Below are positions 54,547-62,947 of a stretch of 64,000 nt of DNA, one piece after another. The translations under genes and the position numbers were made by a program. The notes below the pieces were generated by a model. It was not told the origin of the DNA, ran no database searches, and saw only the letters and a list, made by a program, of their open reading frames with translations. This DNA is from Rhodobacteraceae bacterium 63075. Its GTDB lineage: Bacteria > Pseudomonadota > Alphaproteobacteria > Rhodobacterales > Rhodobacteraceae. Where the stretch lies: assembly GCA_003417655.1 (NCBI GenBank), contig QVMW01000006.1, positions 1 to 64,000 of the forward strand, given 5' to 3'. How positions within the stretch are numbered: the stretch's first letter is position 1; the number at the start of each line of letters is the position of its first letter.

Positions 54547-56802
54547 ATGAGCGCTCCGGACGTAAAGACAGACAGCCGCCAGATGCTCGCACGCCTGCGC
54601 GAGGTCATGGCCGAGGACAGTGCCGGCCAGGCTCGGCTCGATACGATCACCCGGCTGATCGCCGAGGAGATGCATTCCGAGGTCTGCTCTGTCTATCTCT
54701 TCCGCGACGAGGAAACGCTTGAGCTTTGCGCCACCGAAGGGCTGAACCCCACGGCGGTGCATGAAACGCGCCTCAAGCTCGGCGAAGGGCTCGTCGGCCG
54801 CGTCGCCCGCACGGGCCAGCGAATCAACAGCCCCGATGCCCCCTCAGAACGCGGCTTCCGCTTCATGCCGGAGACCGGCGAGGAGATCTTCTCCAGCTTT
54901 CTCGGCGTGCCGATCCAGCGCCTCGGCGAAAAGCTGGGCGTGCTGGTCGTTCAGACCAAGGATGCGCGCGAGTTCGAAGATGACGAGGTGGACGCGCTGG
55001 AAGTCGTCGCGATGGTGCTGGCCGAGATGGCCGAGCTGGGCGCCTTCATCGGCGAGGGCGCGGCGCTCACCGCGCGGCACACCCAGCCCGTGCTCCTGCG
55101 CGGCGCCACCGGGCAGGAAGGCGCCGCCGAGGGCCATGTCTGGCTGCATGAGCCGCGCGTCGTCATCACCAACCCGATCGCCGAAGACCCGCAGCGGGAA
55201 ATGGAACGCCTCAGCGAGGCCGTGGACGAGCTGCGCGTCGGCGTCGACAAGATGCTCGCCGGCGCGCGCGGCGGCGGCAAGGAACAGATCGACGTGCTCG
55301 AGGCCTACCGCATGTTCGCGAACTCGAAGGGCTGGATGACGCGGATGCAACAGGACATCGCGCGCGGCCTTTCCGCCGAGGCTGCCGTCGAGAAGGAGCA
55401 GTCAACCGCCCGCGCGCGGATGCAGCAGGTGAGCGACGCCTACCTGCGCGAGCGGCTGCACGACCTCGATGATCTGAGCAACCGCCTGCTGCGCATCCTG
55501 ACCGGCCAGGGCAGCGAGACCGGCGCGGAAATGCCCGCCGACCCGGTGCTGATCGCGCGCCATATCGGCCCTGCCGAGCTTCTCGACTACGGCCGCTCGC
55601 TGAAGGGCATCGTGCTCGAGGAGGGCTCCGTCGGCAGCCATGCGGCCATCGTCGCCCGCGCCCTCGCGATCCCGCTGATCATCCATGCCAAGCGGATCAC
55701 CACCGAGGCGCTCAACGGCGATCACATCATGGTCGATGGCGACCAGGGCATCGTCCACCTGCGCCCCGACGACACGGTCGGCACCGCGTTTCGCGACAAG
55801 ATCGCCATGCAGGCCGCCGCGCAGGAACGCTACGCCTCGATCCGCGACAAGCCGGCCGAGACGAAGGACGGCACGCGGCTGAGCCTGCACATGAATGCCG
55901 GGCTGATGGCCGACCTGCCCTCGCTCGATGGCTCCGGCGCCGAGGGCGTCGGGCTCTTCCGCACCGAGCTGCAATTTCTCGTGCGCAACCAGATGCCCAA
56001 GCGCGCCGAGCTCTCCGAGCTCTACGCCCGCGTCCTCGACGCCGCCCACGGCAAGCGCGTCGTCTTCCGCACGCTCGATATCGGCTCCGACAAGGTCCTG
56101 CCCTACATGAAGCCCAACGACGAGCCGAACCCGGCTCTCGGCTGGCGGGCGATCCGTGTCGGCCTCGACAAGCCCGGCATCATGCGGATGCAGCTCCAGG
56201 CGCTCTTGCGCGCCGCCAAGGGCCGCCCGCTCACCGTGATGTTCCCCTTCGTGGCACAGTTCGAGGAATACCGCGCCGCCCGCGCCGAGATGGACAAGGC
56301 GCTGGCGCGTGAGCATGTGCTGGGCCACGAGATCCCCGAAAAGCTCGAGATCGGCGCGATGCTGGAAACACCCTCTCTCGCCTTCGCCCCCGACAAGTTC
56401 TTCGAAGAGGTCGATTTCCTCTCCATTGGCGGCAATGATCTCAAGCAGTTCTTCTTCGCAGCCGACCGCGAGAACGAGCGCGTGCGCCGCCGCTATGACA
56501 CCCTGAACGTCAGCTTCCTGCGCTTCATCGAGGGCATCGTGAAACGCTGCGAGGCCTCCGGCACGCCGCTGAGCTTCTGCGGCGAGGATGCGGGCCGGCC
56601 CGTCGAGGCGATCTGTTTCGCCGCCATCGGCCTGCGCGCGCTGTCGATGCGCCCGGCCTCCATCGGGCCCGTGAAGAACATCCTGCGGCGTGTCGATCTG
56701 GGCGAGCTCAAGGCGGTGATCGACGCGGCAGCGGACAGCGGCGCGCAATCCGTGCGCCCGATGGTTATGGAATATCTGCGCAACGAGGGTTTCGCGACCT
56801 GA
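54547..56802 (+). CDS. ptsP: PTS enzyme I-Ntr (PtsP)
   Basis: The 751-residue PtsP has a GAF domain (residues about 20-165), a linker, the phosphohistidine domain with His365 in GSVGSHAAIVARALAIP, and the PEP-binding barrel (GAEGVGLFRTELQFL; SIGGNDLKQFFFAADREN). It passes phosphate from PEP to NPr in the nitrogen-related PTS, a regulatory and not a sugar-uptake system. The GAF domain senses glutamine in other proteobacteria. It follows lysC, as often in alphaproteobacteria, with a TTGACC promoter-like box in the gap. Confidence 0.96.
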   Translation: MSAPDVKTDSRQMLARLREVMAEDSAGQARLDTITRLIAEEMHSEVCSVYLFRDEETLELCATEGLNPTAVHETRLKLGEGLVGRVARTGQRINSPDAPSERGFRFMPETGEEIFSSFLGVPIQRLGEKLGVLVVQTKDAREFEDDEVDALEVVAMVLAEMAELGAFIGEGAALTARHTQPVLLRGATGQEGAAEGHVWLHEPRVVITNPIAEDPQREMERLSEAVDELRVGVDKMLAGARGGGKEQIDVLEAYRMFANSKGWMTRMQQDIARGLSAEAAVEKEQSTARARMQQVSDAYLRERLHDLDDLSNRLLRILTGQGSETGAEMPADPVLIARHIGPAELLDYGRSLKGIVLEEGSVGSHAAIVARALAIPLIIHAKRITTEALNGDHIMVDGDQGIVHLRPDDTVGTAFRDKIAMQAAAQERYASIRDKPAETKDGTRLSLHMNAGLMADLPSLDGSGAEGVGLFRTELQFLVRNQMPKRAELSELYARVLDAAHGKRVVFRTLDIGSDKVLPYMKPNDEPNPALGWRAIRVGLDKPGIMRMQLQALLRAAKGRPLTVMFPFVAQFEEYRAARAEMDKALAREHVLGHEIPEKLEIGAMLETPSLAFAPDKFFEEVDFLSIGGNDLKQFFFAADRENERVRRRYDTLNVSFLRFIEGIVKRCEASGTPLSFCGEDAGRPVEAICFAAIGLRALSMRPASIGPVKNILRRVDLGELKAVIDAAADSGAQSVRPMVMEYLRNEGFAT

Positions 56803-56805
56803 GGG

Positions 56806-56869
56806 TTTCGAATTTGCTGCGCAAATCCGACAGGTTAGTAGGTTATCGAATTTGCTGCGCAAATCCGAC
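56806..56869. repeat. Tandem pair of a 24-bp palindromic repeat
   Basis: The unit TCGAATTTGCTGCGCAAATC ending CGAC occurs at 56808-56831 and again at 56846-56869. Each forms a stem ATTTGC-TGC-GCAAAT. A related unit with a changed but still paired stem is at 60431-60460 on the opposite strand. The pair begins right after the ptsP stop. Confidence 0.85.
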
Positions 56870-56913
56870 GGGGGCGAGGCTGGCAGCGTATCACGCAGCG
56901 ATACGCGAAAAGC

Positions 56914-56940
56914 TGGGATATTTTCAGCAAGAAAAAGGGC
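56914..56940 (-). repeat. Dispersed CTTGC-AAATATCC motif, copy 3
   Basis: The minus strand reads TTTTTCTTGCTGAAAATATCCC, nearly the same as copy 1 at 15815. It lies 34 bp downstream of the ecsC stop, so it is a 3'-end element in the sense of that gene. Confidence 0.55.
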
Positions 56941-56973
56941 TTGGGGTGCGTTTCTGACTAAGCCTGCTCTGTG

Positions 56974-57759
56974 TTACGAGCGGTGAAGCCTGCGCTTTTC
57001 CAACCGCTTGCGCAACCTTTCCTTGAGCTCCTCAAGCGGCACATCGGCGCGGATCGCGAGGCGGCGCAGGCCGAACTGGACATGCGCCATCTCCTGGTAA
57101 TAGCTCGTGTAAGCATAATTCGTGGCCGCGCCCGCCGCAGCGCCGAGGACAGGTACGGTCTGGGCGGCGAGTTTCTGACCGAGAACGACGGAGAGGCGCG
57201 GGGCAACCCGCGCGATGAGGCTGTTGAGCGCCGTGCCGGTGACCACCACGCGCGTGCTCAGGAAGGCAAGATCAGCCCCGTCGTCATGGGCGAGCGGCCC
57301 GGCAGCGGCGAAGACATTGATGCAATCGAAGCGCACACTGTCCTCGCGCGGGTCGAACCTGTGCGCCTGCGCGATCGTCTGGATCGCGCGGAGCAGGACA
57401 GTCGTTGTCACCGGCAGCTCGGCCAGCGCGCTCGGCAGCCCGCCGAAGCCGCCCGCCGCGCCCATCGCCGTGGTCAGCGCCCGCGTCATCCAGCTTGGCT
57501 CGTCCCTGACGCGGTCGCGAGAGTGGCTCGCCGCATCGAGCGCCAGGCTGAGCGCGCGCTCTGTCTGCCCCTCCAGCCCGGCGCGCACCTTGGCCGGAAG
57601 CCGCTCCAGCAGCCCGTCCGCCTGCCCGCCGATATGGTTGAGCAGGTCGATGACGAGACTGCCTGCGCGCCGATAGCGCGCTGCGAGCGCGTCCAGCTCG
57701 GCCTCGAGCTCTTCGGCCTTGATCGCCGCGTCGAGCACTTCTGTGATTTGCTTGTCCAT
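56974..57759 (-). CDS. EcsC family protein
   Basis: The 261-residue protein is of the EcsC type: an N-terminal charged helix, a Gly/Ala-rich middle (ALTTAMGAAGGFGGLPSALAELPVTTTVLLRAIQ) and VPVLGAAAGAATNYAYTSYYQEMAHVQFGLRRL near residue 215. The hydrophobic parts suggest membrane association. EcsC is linked to the EcsAB transporter in Bacillus, but its role is unclear and no EcsAB genes are here. It is preceded by a GNAT gene on the same strand. Confidence 0.85.
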   Translation of the reverse strand: MDKQITEVLDAAIKAEELEAELDALAARYRRAGSLVIDLLNHIGGQADGLLERLPAKVRAGLEGQTERALSLALDAASHSRDRVRDEPSWMTRALTTAMGAAGGFGGLPSALAELPVTTTVLLRAIQTIAQAHRFDPREDSVRFDCINVFAAAGPLAHDDGADLAFLSTRVVVTGTALNSLIARVAPRLSVVLGQKLAAQTVPVLGAAAGAATNYAYTSYYQEMAHVQFGLRRLAIRADVPLEELKERLRKRLEKRRLHRS

Positions 57760-57790
57760 CGCTTAAAGATCGGCGCGCGCGGTGCGCTTT

Positions 57791-58276
57791 TCAAGCCGCT
57801 TGTGTGACCTCGCCCGAAATGCCGTCCCATCCGCCATCGACAAGCGCATGGCCCAGAACGCGCGCGGGGTTCGTCGGCGGCGGCATGGTCACGCCGGAAA
57901 GCGGCGTGAAGCCGAAACGGGCATAGTAGGGCGCATCGCCGACCAGAAGCGCGCGCGCCCAGCCCTGCTCGCGGGCGGTGTCCAGGCTTTCGCGGATGAG
58001 CAACCCGCCAACGCCCTCGCCCTGCCGCGTCGGGTGCACCGCGACAGGCCCGAGCAGCAGCGCGTCGGCCCCGCCGATGCGCACGGGCCAGTAGCGGATC
58101 GCCCCGCCGAGCTCTCCGAGCTCATCCCGCGCCACGAGGCACAGCTCACGGACAGGCGAAACGCCCTCGCGCAGGCGGTAGGACGAAAGCCCCTCGCGCC
58201 CGGGCGCGAAGCACAGGTCATAGAGGCTTTCCACCTCCCAGGCCTCACCGGGCCGCTCTTGTGTGAGCCTGATCAC
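57791..58276 (-). CDS. GNAT N-acetyltransferase
   Basis: The 161-residue GNAT protein has the acetyl-CoA loop LLLGPVAVHPTRQGEGVGGLLI (pattern Q-x-x-G-x-G) near residue 80 and YYARFGFTPL near the end, close to the COG3153 group. The acceptor is unknown. The start is taken as GTG at 58276 with AAGGA 10 nt upstream; a GTG at 58303 would add nine residues. It is divergent from the flavin reductase gene and 31 bp upstream of ecsC. Confidence 0.83.
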   Translation of the reverse strand: MIRLTQERPGEAWEVESLYDLCFAPGREGLSSYRLREGVSPVRELCLVARDELGELGGAIRYWPVRIGGADALLLGPVAVHPTRQGEGVGGLLIRESLDTAREQGWARALLVGDAPYYARFGFTPLSGVTMPPPTNPARVLGHALVDGGWDGISGEVTQAA

Positions 58277-58350
58277 CTGTCTGCATTCCTTCGCTCTGGC
58301 CACGCAGCTAGCACGGCGCTATGCAAGTGCGCAAACCAAAGAGGTGCAAC

Positions 58351-58956
58351 ATGTTTTTCCGCCCCGAGGACGGCCACGGCCTGCCGCACAACCCGTTCAA
58401 CGCGCTGATCGTGCCGCGCCCCATCGCCTGGATCTCCACGCGCGGCGCGGCGGGGGTGAACAACCTTGCCCCCTACAGCTTCTTTTCCGGTGCCGCCTAT
58501 GTGCCCCCGCAGGTCATGTTCGCCTCGACCGGCACGAAGGAGGACCGCGAAGGCACGAAGGACACGCTCGGCAATATCCGCGAAAACGGGGTTTTCTGCG
58601 TCAACCTCGTGGAGGCGGCCAGGACCGACGCGATGAATGCCACCTCGCAGACATTGCCCTCCGGAACATCCGAGTTCGACCATGCGGGCCTGACCGCCGA
58701 AGACTGCAAGACGATCGACTGCCCGCGCCTTGCGGATGCGCCCGCCTCCCTCGAATGCAGGCTGGTCGACATTCACCGCGCGCGCGGCGCGGCCAACTTC
58801 GTGACCATCGGCGAGGTGACGGGCATCCACCTGCGCGATGATTGCCTTGTGGACGGCAAGTTCGACCCGCTGACATTCACCCCCCTCTCGCGCCTCGGCT
58901 ACCGCGACTATACGCGCGTGACCGAACAATTCGAGCTGACCCGCCCCGACGACTGA
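58351..58956 (+). CDS. Flavin reductase family protein
   Basis: The 201-residue FMN-binding split-barrel protein has NALIVPRPIAWISTRGAAGVNNLAPYSFFSGAAYVPP, the FMN site of the flavin reductase/DIM6 group. It may reduce flavin with NAD(P)H for a monooxygenase or act as an oxidoreductase itself. The ATG at 58351 follows GAGGT. hpaE and hpaF lie 4 kb downstream, but the 4-hydroxyphenylacetate oxygenase reductase has a different size, so no pairing is claimed. Confidence 0.84.
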   Translation: MFFRPEDGHGLPHNPFNALIVPRPIAWISTRGAAGVNNLAPYSFFSGAAYVPPQVMFASTGTKEDREGTKDTLGNIRENGVFCVNLVEAARTDAMNATSQTLPSGTSEFDHAGLTAEDCKTIDCPRLADAPASLECRLVDIHRARGAANFVTIGEVTGIHLRDDCLVDGKFDPLTFTPLSRLGYRDYTRVTEQFELTRPDD

Positions 58957-58992
58957 CCGGTTTGCGCCGCGCCTCGCGCGCGTCGCCACGGG

Positions 58993-59033
58993 GCGCGTGG
59001 GGCCTGCGGGCCGCGCCCGCAGGCCCCACGCGC
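58993..59033. repeat. 41-bp GC-rich triloop palindrome
   Basis: The left arm GCGCGTGGGGCCTGCGGGC (58993-59011), loop CGC, and a perfectly complementary right arm (59015-59033) make a 19-bp stem. It is the largest triloop palindrome in the window and lies 36 bp after the flavin reductase stop. No T-run follows. Confidence 0.93.
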
Positions 59034-59136
59034 GGAGCGATGCCGAAGGCAGCGCAACCCCTTTGCCCACGTTTGCGACACCCCCTGTCGAAAACCCGCT
59101 TGCAAGCCCCTGCCGCCCTGCGATGCTGAGCCCGTC

Positions 59137-60366
59137 ATGCGCATGCTCATCTCCTTCGCCGCCCTTTTCCTGTCGGTCCTGCTTTTGCAACTCTCCACGG
59201 GCGGCGTCGGCCCGCTCGATGCGCTCTCCGGCCTCGCGCTCGATTTCTCAAGAGCCCAGATCGGCATGCTGGGCTCGGCGCATTTCCTCGGCTTCTTCAT
59301 TGGCTGCTGGTGGGCGCCCCGGCTCATGGGCTCGGTCGGCCATTCGCGCGCCTTCGCCGCCTGCACGGCACTCGGCGCGATCGGGCTGCTCGGCCATTAC
59401 CTCTATATCGACGCCTATGCCTGGGCCGCGATGCGCGTGCTGCAAGGGCTCTGCGTCGCCGGCTGCTACACGGTCATCGAAGCCTGGCTCCAGGCCAAGG
59501 TGACCAATGCCACGCGCGGGCGCACCATGGGCATCTACCGTGTCGTCGACATGGGCGGCTCGCTGGCCAGCCAGCTTCTGATCGGCTTTCTCGAACCGGC
59601 CCATTACCTGTCCTACAACATCCTCGCCGTGCTCTGCTGCGCCGCGCTTTTGCCCCTCACGCTCACCAAGGCCAGCCAACCCGACACGCCCGCGGCCCCG
59701 CGCCTGCGCCCGATGCTCGCCGTCACCCGCTCGCCGCTGGCGGCGGTCGGTGTCGTCGTCGCAGCGCTCAGCTCGGCCAGCTTCCGGATGGTCGGGCCGG
59801 TCTACGGCCAGGAGGTCGGCCTCGAAATCAGCCAGATCGCCACCTTCCTCGCCGCCTTCGTCCTCGGCGGCGCGATCGCGCAATATCCCATCGGCTGGAT
59901 CGCCGACAAGTTCGACCGCCGCTGGGTGCTGATCTGGCTCTCCATCGCCGCCATCGGCAGCTGCGCCTCGACCGCCCTGCTGCAAGACCTCACCACCACC
60001 GGAATCCTCATCAATGCCGCGATCTTCGGGCTGACGACCTTCCCGGTCTATTCCGTCTCCGCGGCCCATGCCCATGACTTCGCCAGCTCCGACGAGCGCG
60101 TCGAGCTCTCCGCCGCGCTGATGTTCTGGTTCGCGACGGGCGCCATCGCCGCCCCGCTCTTCGCCTCCTGGCTGATGGAGGGGTTCGGCCCGCCCGCCCT
60201 CTTCGTGATGATCGCCGCCGGACATGCCGGGCTCGCCGTCTTTGGCCTCGCCCGCATGCGCCGCCGCGCGACGCCAAAGGCGCGCACCCCATACGTCTAC
60301 GCCCCGCGCACCTCCTTCACCATCGGGCGCCTGCTGGGCCGCGCCCGTGATCGCAAGCCGGACTGA
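59137..60366 (+). CDS. MFS transporter
   Basis: The 409-residue inner-membrane protein has about twelve hydrophobic helices and the loop motif [14 protein letters not shown] near residue 255. [19 protein letters not shown] text ([20 protein letters not shown]) and [20 protein letters not shown] are typical of the YcaD-like branch, whose substrates are not known. It is a single gene between two palindrome groups. There is no indication of a partner enzyme. Confidence 0.85.
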   Translation: MRMLISFAALFLSVLLLQLSTGGVGPLDALSGLALDFSRAQIGMLGSAHFLGFFIGCWWAPRLMGSVGHSRAFAACTALGAIGLLGHYLYIDAYAWAAMRVLQGLCVAGCYTVIEAWLQAKVTNATRGRTMGIYRVVDMGGSLASQLLIGFLEPAHYLSYNILAVLCCAALLPLTLTKASQPDTPAAPRLRPMLAVTRSPLAAVGVVVAALSSASFRMVGPVYGQEVGLEISQIATFLAAFVLGGAIAQYPIGWIADKFDRRWVLIWLSIAAIGSCASTALLQDLTTTGILINAAIFGLTTFPVYSVSAAHAHDFASSDERVELSAALMFWFATGAIAAPLFASWLMEGFGPPALFVMIAAGHAGLAVFGLARMRRRATPKARTPYVYAPRTSFTIGRLLGRARDRKPD

Positions 60367-60370
60367 CACG

Positions 60371-60456
60371 TCTTCTTGGGAGAAATACCCCCGGGGAGAG
60401 CGCGAGAGGGACGGCGTCCCTCTCGCGCCGGTCGGATTTGGCGAAGCCAAATTCGA
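60371..60456. repeat. Motif copy 4 and two palindromes before metG
   Basis: TCTTCTTGGGAGAAATACCC (from 60371) resembles the dispersed motif. Then GCGCGAGAGGGAC, loop GGC, GTCCCTCTCGCGC (60400-60428) forms a perfect 13-bp stem. GGATTTGGC, loop GAA, GCCAAATTC (60434-60454) follows with one G-T pair and shares flanks with the 56.8-kb units. All lie between the MFS stop and metG. Confidence 0.85.
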
Positions 60457-60506
60457 AACCCGGTAGAACATCCGCGCCCCATCCGCTAAAGACGCCGGAG
60501 CACCCA

Positions 60507-62237
60507 ATGAATCGAGCATGCGAAATGGCACGTCACCTCATCACCTCGGCAATTCCCTATATCAACGGCGTCAAGCACCTCGGCAATCTCGTCGGCTCCC
60601 AGCTTCCCGCCGATCTCTACGCGCGCTACCTGCGCGGGCGCGGCCATGAAGTCCTCTTCCTCTGCGCCACCGACGAGCACGGCACGCCCGCCGAGATCGC
60701 GGCGGACAAGGCCGGCAAGCCCGTCGCCGAATATTGCGCCGAGATGTGGCAGATCCAATCCGACATCGCCGAACGCTTCGGCCTCTCCTTCGACCATTTC
60801 GGGCGCTCCTCCTCCGAGGCCAACCATCGCCTGACCCAGCATTTCGCCCGGAAACTGGACGAGGCCGGCCTGATCCGCGAGGTCAGCGAGACCCAGATGT
60901 ATTCCAAGGCCGATGGCCGCTTCCTGCCCGACCGCTATATCGAGGGCACCTGTCCCAATTGCGGGTTCGACTCCGCGCGCGGCGACCAATGCGACAACTG
61001 CACCAAGCAGCTGGACCCCATCGAGCTGATCAACCCGCATTCGACCATCTCCGGCTCCACCGACCTCGAGATGCGCGAAACCAAGCACCTCTACCTGTGC
61101 CAGTCGAAGATGAAGGATCAGCTGGAAGAGTGGATCGACACCCGCGAGGGCTGGCCTGTCCTGACCACCTCGATTGCCAAGAAATGGCTGAACGACGGGG
61201 ACGGCTTGCAGGATCGCGGCATCACCCGCGATCTCGACTGGGGCATCCCGGTGCAGCGCGGTGACGAGCCCTGGCCCGGCATGGAAGGCAAGGTCTTCTA
61301 TGTCTGGTTCGACGCGCCCATCGAATATATCGCCTGTGGGCAGGAATGGGTCGATGCCGGCAAGGGCGACGATTGGGAACGCTGGTGGCGCACCGACAAG
61401 GGCGCGGATGACGTGACCTATACCCAGTTCATGGGCAAGGACAACGTGCCCTTCCACACTCTGAGCTTCCCGGCAACCATTCTCGGCTCGGGCGAGCCCT
61501 GGAAGCTCGTGGACTACATCAAGAGCTTCAACTATCTCAACTACGAGGGCGGCCAGTTCTCCACGTCGCGCGGCCGCGGCGTCTTCATGGACCAGGCGCT
61601 CGAGCTGCTGCCGGCCGATTACTGGCGCTGGTGGCTGCTGAGCCACTGCCCGGAGACATCCGACGCCGAGTTCACATGGGAGAGCTTCCAGTCGGGCGTG
61701 AACAAGGACCTGGCCGATGTGCTGGGCAACTTCGTCAGCCGGGTGACCAAGTTCTGCCGCTCCAAGTTCGGTGAGCAAGTTCCCGAGGCAGGCGCGTACG
61801 GGCCTGACGAGGAGGCCCTCATCGCCGAGCTGGAGGCACGCGTGCGCAGCTACGAGAAGAACATGGACGCGATGGAAGTGCGCAAATCGGCGCAGGAGCT
61901 GCGCGCGATCTGGGCGGCGGGCAACGAATACCTGCAGGCCGCCGCGCCCTGGGCCACCTTCAAGGAGGACGAAGCCAGGGCCGCCGCGCAGATCCGCCTC
62001 GCGCTCAACCTCATCCGCCTTTACGCGGTGCTCTCGGCCCCCTTCATCCCGGAGGCGTCGGCCAGGCTCTTCACGGCGATGAACACGCTCGATACAAAGT
62101 GGCCGGAAGATACCGCAGCCGCGCTCGAGGCCCTGCCCGCCGGCCATGCATTCTCCGTGCCCGAGAACCTTTTCTCGAAGATCACCGACGAGCAGCGCGA
62201 AGACTGGGCCGCACGCTTCGCCGGCAAGCAAGGCTGA
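60507..62237 (+). CDS. metG: Methionyl-tRNA synthetase
   Basis: MetRS (576 residues) charges tRNA-Met and initiator tRNA. It has HLGN (HIGH-like) near residue 24, a zinc knuckle [17 protein letters not shown] near residue 150, [11 protein letters not shown] and FSTSRGRG as the KMSKS counterpart near residue 353. No C-terminal tRNA-binding dimer domain follows. The ATG at 60507 has GGAG 5-8 nt upstream; MARHLI at 60525 is an alternative. Repeat copy 3 lies about 140 bp downstream. Confidence 0.95.
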   Translation: MNRACEMARHLITSAIPYINGVKHLGNLVGSQLPADLYARYLRGRGHEVLFLCATDEHGTPAEIAADKAGKPVAEYCAEMWQIQSDIAERFGLSFDHFGRSSSEANHRLTQHFARKLDEAGLIREVSETQMYSKADGRFLPDRYIEGTCPNCGFDSARGDQCDNCTKQLDPIELINPHSTISGSTDLEMRETKHLYLCQSKMKDQLEEWIDTREGWPVLTTSIAKKWLNDGDGLQDRGITRDLDWGIPVQRGDEPWPGMEGKVFYVWFDAPIEYIACGQEWVDAGKGDDWERWWRTDKGADDVTYTQFMGKDNVPFHTLSFPATILGSGEPWKLVDYIKSFNYLNYEGGQFSTSRGRGVFMDQALELLPADYWRWWLLSHCPETSDAEFTWESFQSGVNKDLADVLGNFVSRVTKFCRSKFGEQVPEAGAYGPDEEALIAELEARVRSYEKNMDAMEVRKSAQELRAIWAAGNEYLQAAAPWATFKEDEARAAAQIRLALNLIRLYAVLSAPFIPEASARLFTAMNTLDTKWPEDTAAALEALPAGHAFSVPENLFSKITDEQREDWAARFAGKQG

Positions 62238-62375
62238 GGGGGGCTCGCGCGCCTTGTGCGAGACGCATTTACGCCGATTTCGGACGGGACCTCGCGTGTG
62301 GCCTGTGTGGATGTCGAAGAGCTCGGCGGGCTTTTCCAGCCGTGGCCGCGCCGGAGATTTGCCTGTTTCCAACCC

Positions 62376-62492
62376 CGTTAAGATTTCCGCGTTAACGTTT
62401 GGCCGCGCACCGCGCGCTGCACTGGAGGGTGTACTAGGGGGTGTACAGGTTGGCACCCCCCTGTTTCGAAGGTTAACGCGAAAACGTTAAGC
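62376..62492 (+). repeat. Structured GTTAAC/GTGTAC repeat, copy 3
   Basis: The inner hairpin is GGGGGTG (62437-62443), loop TACAGGTTGG, CACCCCC (62454-62460). The outer stem TTAACGTTT (62392-62400) pairs perfectly with AAACGTTAA (62482-62490). Against copy 2 the C-G pair after TTAAC is now G-C, a compensatory change. The preceding 62238-62375 shows nothing else. It lies between metG and the hpa operon. Confidence 0.88.
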
Positions 62493-62529
62493 CGCCGCAC
62501 GGGGCACTTGACTCGCCAGCACTCTTTTG

Positions 62530-62543
62530 GTTAACATGTTAAC
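62530..62543. promoter_or_regulatory. Candidate operator of the hpa operon
   Basis: GTTAACATGTTAAC is a perfect 14-bp palindrome directly before AGGAGG and 11 bp from the hpaF ATG. A repressor bound here, such as a MarR-type HpaR, would block transcription or translation start. No regulator gene is visible in the window. Confidence 0.55.
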
Positions 62544-62554
62544 TAGGAGGGACG

Positions 62555-62947
62555 ATGCCACATTTCTCGATAGAATATTCAGCCAATCTCGATGATATTG
62601 TCGACATCGCCAAGCTGTGCGACGCGCTGCGCAAGGCGGCGATCGAGACAGGGGTTTTCCCCCTGGCGGGCATCCGGGTCCGCGCCTTCAGGGCCGACCA
62701 TGTCAGCATCGCCGACGGCGATCCGCAGCATGGCTTTCTCGATCTTGTGATCCGCCTCCGCGAGGGCCGCTCCCAGGACGCCAAAGAAGCGGCGGCAGCC
62801 CATGTTTTCAAGGCCTTGGAGGCCTTCCTTGAACCCGCCATGGCCGAGCATTCCATCGCCATCTCCATGGAAATGCGCGACATCGACGCGCAGCTCAGCC
62901 CCAAGACGGGAACGATCCGCGACCACCTCAAGAAGGACGCCACATGA
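62555..62947 (+). CDS. hpaF: 5-carboxymethyl-2-hydroxymuconate isomerase
   Basis: The 130-residue HpaF/HpcD begins MPHFSIEYSANL, so the N-terminal Pro exposed after Met removal is the catalytic base of the tautomerase fold. It isomerises 5-carboxymethyl-2-hydroxymuconate in homoprotocatechuate breakdown. AGGAGG precedes the ATG and the stop overlaps the hpaE start (ATGA). It is the first gene seen of an aromatic catabolic operon running off the right edge. Confidence 0.9.
   Translation: MPHFSIEYSANLDDIVDIAKLCDALRKAAIETGVFPLAGIRVRAFRADHVSIADGDPQHGFLDLVIRLREGRSQDAKEAAAAHVFKALEAFLEPAMAEHSIAISMEMRDIDAQLSPKTGTIRDHLKKDAT

Noticed and set aside
58351..58956. Flavin reductase as the HpaC partner of the hpa operon
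   Set aside because: It is separated by an MFS gene and metG, is longer than HpaC and has a DIM6-like pattern, so the link rests on distance alone.
60486..62456. 656-codon frame opposite metG
   Set aside because: It runs antisense through metG and into repeat copy 3, with no domain and no ribosome site.
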